Made by a program: the position numbers and the translations under genes. The notes under the pieces were generated by a model. That model made no database searches, was not told the origin of the DNA, and saw nothing but the letters and a program-made list of their open reading frames with translations. 24,592 nt of DNA from a virus. Of this stretch, positions 16,201-22,200 are shown piece by piece. Each line of letters begins with the position of its first letter. The first letter of the stretch is position 1. Location of the stretch: IMG/VR virus record IMGVR_UViG_3300037189_023486, positions 1 through 24,592 of that record. The stretch is one strand, 5' to 3'.

Positions 16201-19200
16201 TCTATTTCCATTGATAGCATTATAAAAACTAACTTCTACAGATTCTGTTATATTTCCATAGTATAAGTTTGGAGGAATATTAACAGAATCAACATATGTG
16301 TAAACACATTCATTGAAAGATGATAAATTTATTCCCGATGTTATGTTTGAATCTGGATAAAATACTAGAGAGAAATAATTTCCATTAAATGAACCACCAA
16401 AAGTTCCTATTCCAGTAGTGCTCCCTACAGAAAGAAATGCTGATTGTTCAACATAAATGTTAGATGTATCTTGAACTAAAAATACTTGATGAAGACTACT
16501 AGTAGATCCAACACCAACTTTAATTACTGATTTTAATGCATTGAAATCATTTTTGTTCAGTGATATTATTGATGATGCTGCAGAAACATTAGATTGATAT
16601 TTTGATTCATATGTTGCAGTTCTTTCATATCCATTTATTTGACCAGATAATTTAAATCTATATGTTCCAACACCAACTGATGTTGTACCCAAACCAACAA
16701 TTTTTGATCTAATCTTAATAGAATTTGAAGAATTGTTGTTATAACTTAATGATAATATTCCAGAAGATATGTTTGCACCGAATGAACCTATAGAGTTGCC
16801 AGAATAACTATCAGTAGTAGATATTGTATCAAAATAATATTCGGAAATATAAGTATTAGTTCCATCATGAGTTAAATATAATTCAACAAAATTCATTTGA
16901 TTTGTTGAATTATCAACTATTTGAACATTGGCGCATAGTGATTGTATTTTTCCAGATTCTACAGAAAAAATTGAAGTTGATAGTCCAGAGTTTACTCCCG
17001 TAGTAGAACTTGTTAGGTTTACAAATCCTACAGAAGTAGTTCCAATACCTGCCGAATATGAACTAAATTTATTTCTAATAACTTTTACATCATAATCATA
17101 GTCATAAGGATTTGCTGGATTAAACTGTAAATATTTTCCATCAACTTCTTCTGAGATTGTAAATTCTCCGTATGCTAGATATGAATTAAATATAGATCCC
17201 TTTTCTAAAATATAACTTTCGGAACTGTTATTTAAAATTACTATCTCTGTTAATTGAATCTGAGCATTTGATGGATCTGAAATTCTGACCAATATTCTAT
17301 TGTATGTTTCTGCAGTATCAATTTTAAAAACATTTAAATATTCTGATGGTTCTCCATCTAAATTGGAAAATTGTCTATGAATGTCATCAATTTTTAAAAC
17401 ATTATTACTTATACACTCAATATAACTTGATAATTTTTTATTTTTTAAATTTAAAAATTTGGATGAATTATTTGTAGTATCAATGTCAACATCTTTAACA
17501 AGATCAAAATTATAGATCGTATCTACCCTATGTTCTTCAGATAAATCTATGAGATCTAATTTAGATGTACTATAATTTTTTGTTGTCAAACTTACTTTAG
17601 ATATGATTTCAGTATCTGCAAAGTTTTTTAATCCACTAGTATGCACTAAATTATTAACAGGTGTCTTTAATTCATTATAAGTAATGGGACTCTTTATTGT
17701 ATAAGAAAGATTTTGGTAATAGTCATTATCAGAAATTACTTGATTATCCTGATTCAGTTTTCCAATATCATTTGACCATCCAATATTTTTTTCTACCGAA
17801 TAATCAATTTTAAATTTTCCAAGATTAGATTCAATTTTGCTTATAGATGCAATACTTCCAGATGTTTTACCTTTAATAATATCTCCAACAGATAACTCAT
17901 AAGATCCAAATACCTTGACAAATGATTTATCCGAACTTGTGATAACCAAATCTATTTCAATTCCATTTGATATTAATTTTTCACCCACTATAAACAAAGA
18001 TGGATCTTGAATTACTTCAAAACTTGGATAGTCTTTATATGCAATAATAACTGGAAATGAATCTTGTATATTTTTTGCTATACCAGTATTTGATGTCAGT
18101 TGAGATACATCAATTTCAACTTTAACTGGATTTACAGAATTATCATAATCACTTATAGTAAGAAATTCATATCCATAATCTTCAGAATTAAATCCGGATC
18201 CATCTTCACTTATTTTTTTAATTCCTTCAATATAAACTTTATCTCCAATTTCAAATTTATTTTCATTAAATCCAAGTATTGGTGTTGTTATAAAACATGT
18301 AAAAATACCAGCAGAAGAAGATTCAACTTTTAAAACACTAATACCGTTATCATTATTAACTGCAAATAAACTTACAGTAGTGGAAGGTAATCCTTTTGGA
18401 GTTTGAATAATATCTACCGAAGTAATTGAATTTTGAGATAATTTTGCTTCTAGAATACCATTATCTATTTTTGTTCTTGTTTCGGAATCAACTACTATTA
18501 ATGAAGGTGCTTTGAGATAATTTTTACCACCATTTATTACATTAATTTTAGATATTAGGTTTGAATTTTCTAATGTTACTAATGGAGGTACGAAGGCAGT
18601 TGGTTGTATTGTTTTATCTTGGGAATAATCAAAACCCTCATTTACAATCCTTACTTCTTTTGGATTTCCTATTGTATTTGATTTTGCAACGATATAAGCA
18701 TCTTTTCCTGTTTCGGATGTTAGATTTGAAAAAGATGGAAGTTTTTTATATCCACTACCACCAGAAATAATATTAATATGGTTAATTGGTCCTTTTGATG
18801 TTAATGATGTTGTACTATACTCCAGAATATCACATTCGGATTGATTGTATGATAATTTTTCTGGATTTTTATTTAAAAATATATTGAAAGTAGTTGAACC
18901 AATCCCAGAAACAGAATATGTATTTGTATATTCGCTGTTTGTAAATAATATTTCTGAGTAGTTTGTTACTTCATTGTCTGCAGTACTTATATACCCAGAT
19001 TTTTCCAAATTATAATATAGTTTAGTTGGCAATTCATTAGAATAATGTAATGTTAATGACGCATATGTTGTTAAACCAACCGTGCCAATACCAGTTACTG
19101 TAAAACCACTAGTTGAAGCTGTAGAAACAAATTCATTTTTAAATTCTTGGTCATAATATACTTTTAATTTGTATCCATATAAAGAGGAATCTGATAAATT

Positions 19201-22200
19201 GAAAATTAGATCATTATTCTTAATAACTTTTATTTGAGGATTTACAAGACTAATTGATTGATATCTTCCGCCCGTAGATGCAAAACTTACTGTATTTGGG
19301 GGATTAATTGTCGAATCATAATAAGTTTGTGAAAATTTTATGTTATTATCATCTACTTTATATACAAAATATGATCCAGTAGATAATCCTGAAGCAATTG
19401 TATCTGTAGAAGAATAAAATACTTTATCTCCAGTATTTAAATTATGAGAATTAATCGTAATAATATTTGTTGTTGTATTAATTCCAGTTGAATTAAATCC
19501 TAAGGGATTAATAAGTATATTCTCAAAAGAATTTTTCTTAACATATATTGAAGTTGAAGTTCCGATACCAACAGATAAATTTGGATTGACATTTAAGTCA
19601 ATTTTATCACCAAATGCCAATTCATGAGATGTTGAAACTGATACTTGTGTTTTGATTCTTTTAACTTTTCCAATTATTTGAGAATAATCACTAATCAGCG
19701 AATAAGTATCATAATCACTTCCATTGTTTAAGAAAAATAACTCTGGAGAATCTATTTGTGTTTTTATTCCTATAACATTTATATTTTTATTCTGAATATA
19801 TAAAACTTGAGAATTTCCTGAACTTGGTATGTTGTAAGATGGAGTTCCAGTTTTGGAAGTTGATACTGAAATGTTAGCCGCACCATCTGGTTTGACAAAA
19901 ATTACTTTTTGATTAGTTTTAAATGGGTGATTTTCAATATAAATTCCTTGAGTTGGAACAACTCTTGTAATTGTTGAGTCACCAAGTTGAACTTCTATAG
20001 AAGTTGTTATTCCAGTTTGTGTTCCTATACCTATAGACTCTATAGGATTAAAATAAACTTTATTATTAAGAGAAGACTCAAAATAATTTACATTATTGGA
20101 AATTGTAAAAGAATCTGGAATGAAATTTATTTGAGATGTTGCAGTATGTGATATTCCAGTTGATCCTCTTATTACCTTTAAAATACTTAAATCTTTAAAT
20201 ATTTCAATGACTTGACATATTTCAGTTGCACCAATACCAATACTACTACCAATAGATACTGATTTTGGAATTTGTGAGACATACAACTCTGTCGATACAC
20301 CAGCAGATTGGGATGGAACAGATTTTATAAGATTTGAATAATAAGAAGTAACTCCTATTGTATAAGAACCATTCAATTTGCTCAAATTTGTAGAAAATCC
20401 AGATATAACGACATTATCAATGTTTGACAAATTGTGATTTGGTAAAATTGTAATATTTACTTGATTTTCATTTTTCCAAGTAAAAATAGCATTTTCATAA
20501 TTTTCTACTGATGTAGAAAGATCTAATATATCTTTACCTTTTATTGAAGAAACTCTTAACAATAATCCTCCACCATTTGTTCCAGTATCGTCAGAAGTAA
20601 ATGAATCATTGACTTTATAATTTGATCCAGAATTTAAAACATCAACACTATTAATATATCCATCAGTTACAGACTCAATGATGGATGTTTGTTTTGAAAA
20701 TTCATTAGACTCAGACAAGAAATCATTGTCTGCATATGGGTCAGAAACTTTATATGGAAATGTATTTCTAACTAAATTTGAAGAGTTAAAGTCGAATGAT
20801 TGATCTATACTTATATTTTCTTCTATAAAATTCGATCTATATGTATCACCAATAAAGTATGGGAATTTGGATTCAAATGTCCCAACTTCAATGGGTGCAA
20901 AATATGCATAGATACCATTTGGGAATTCTGGAGTTTTTCCAAATCTTCCATTATTTTCATCTAAATCTCCAGAATTAGTATAATTATAATCCTCAACAAA
21001 AAATCCATATCCGAATTGTGTAGGTCTATCATTAATATTGTTTGAATTTAATTCATAACCAGGTTGTAAAATTTTTAATTGAGAATTCTTATCTTCTGGA
21101 TCTGAATATCCATATGATCCATAAATCGGGTTTCCGTCATATGCCCACCCAATTATAGGAGAATGTTTTTGTCCAACATCTTTAAATGACTTCTGTAAAT
21201 TATTAAAATAACCACAAACAGAATATTGCAATCCATTTTCAGTTTGATCTAATAATTCATCACCAAACTTAATATTGTTATTTACAGTTAGGTCCCTTAT
21301 TTTTAGATCAAAAATAGCATTTTTTCCTGTTGGAACTACTTTAATAGTAGTTGTTCTGCTAGAGTATCCAAGTCCAGGATTTGTAATGATTACTGATGTT
21401 ATTTTTCCATCGCTTATGACTGGTCTAAGTTCTCCCCCAGATCCAGATTCTGAAGAATCCACAATAATCAAGTCTGGAGAAGAATAATATTCATAACCAC
21501 CATATTGAACATTGACCGCTTTAATCATTCCATTGACAACAACTGGTCTCAATTGTGCTTCTCTACCATTTTTTACTGATAAAATTGGTTTTTTATGTAG
21601 ATTTAATATTGTTGAACCGTAACCAGTACCATTTTCATACAGATATACATCTACAATACTACCTTTAACACTTGCAGTTAGATTAATAGATCTGAATTGT
21701 TGCGATGTAGTACCTAAACCAACTTGAGTATATGATATTGAAGCTGAAATTGTTGGATAACTAAAATATTGATATCCCGATCCGCATGAAGTGAATTTTA
21801 CATAATTTTTTCTATTATAATTTGTTATATCTGTACCACCAATTCCCGCATCACATAATCTAAATGAATTATCATTAAATTTTAAAACATAGAATTGATT
21901 AGATGTTGAAAGTCCTACTATATTCGATGTTTGATAATTATATGTTATAATGTCACCACTGTTAAATCCATGATTTTCAAAATTAATAGTATAATTTAAT
22001 GTTGATATTCCAGTAGGTTTTACGATTAATTTTCTATTTTGATAACCACTTCCACCATTAATAACTTTAATTTCTGAAATTACTTTTTTATTTGAAATCG
22101 TAGAAAATTTATGAAGTCCTGAGTTGTATACTTCAGTAAATCCTATAGTATTAATTCCTGCTGAGTAACTTGAAAATGATGGATATAATTTTATTGATTT

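Noticed and set aside
18100-18333. 77-codon + strand frame rich in Phe, Ile, Asn and Lys
   Set aside because: Low-complexity translation expected from the reverse strand of AT-rich coding DNA; lies inside the giant gene.
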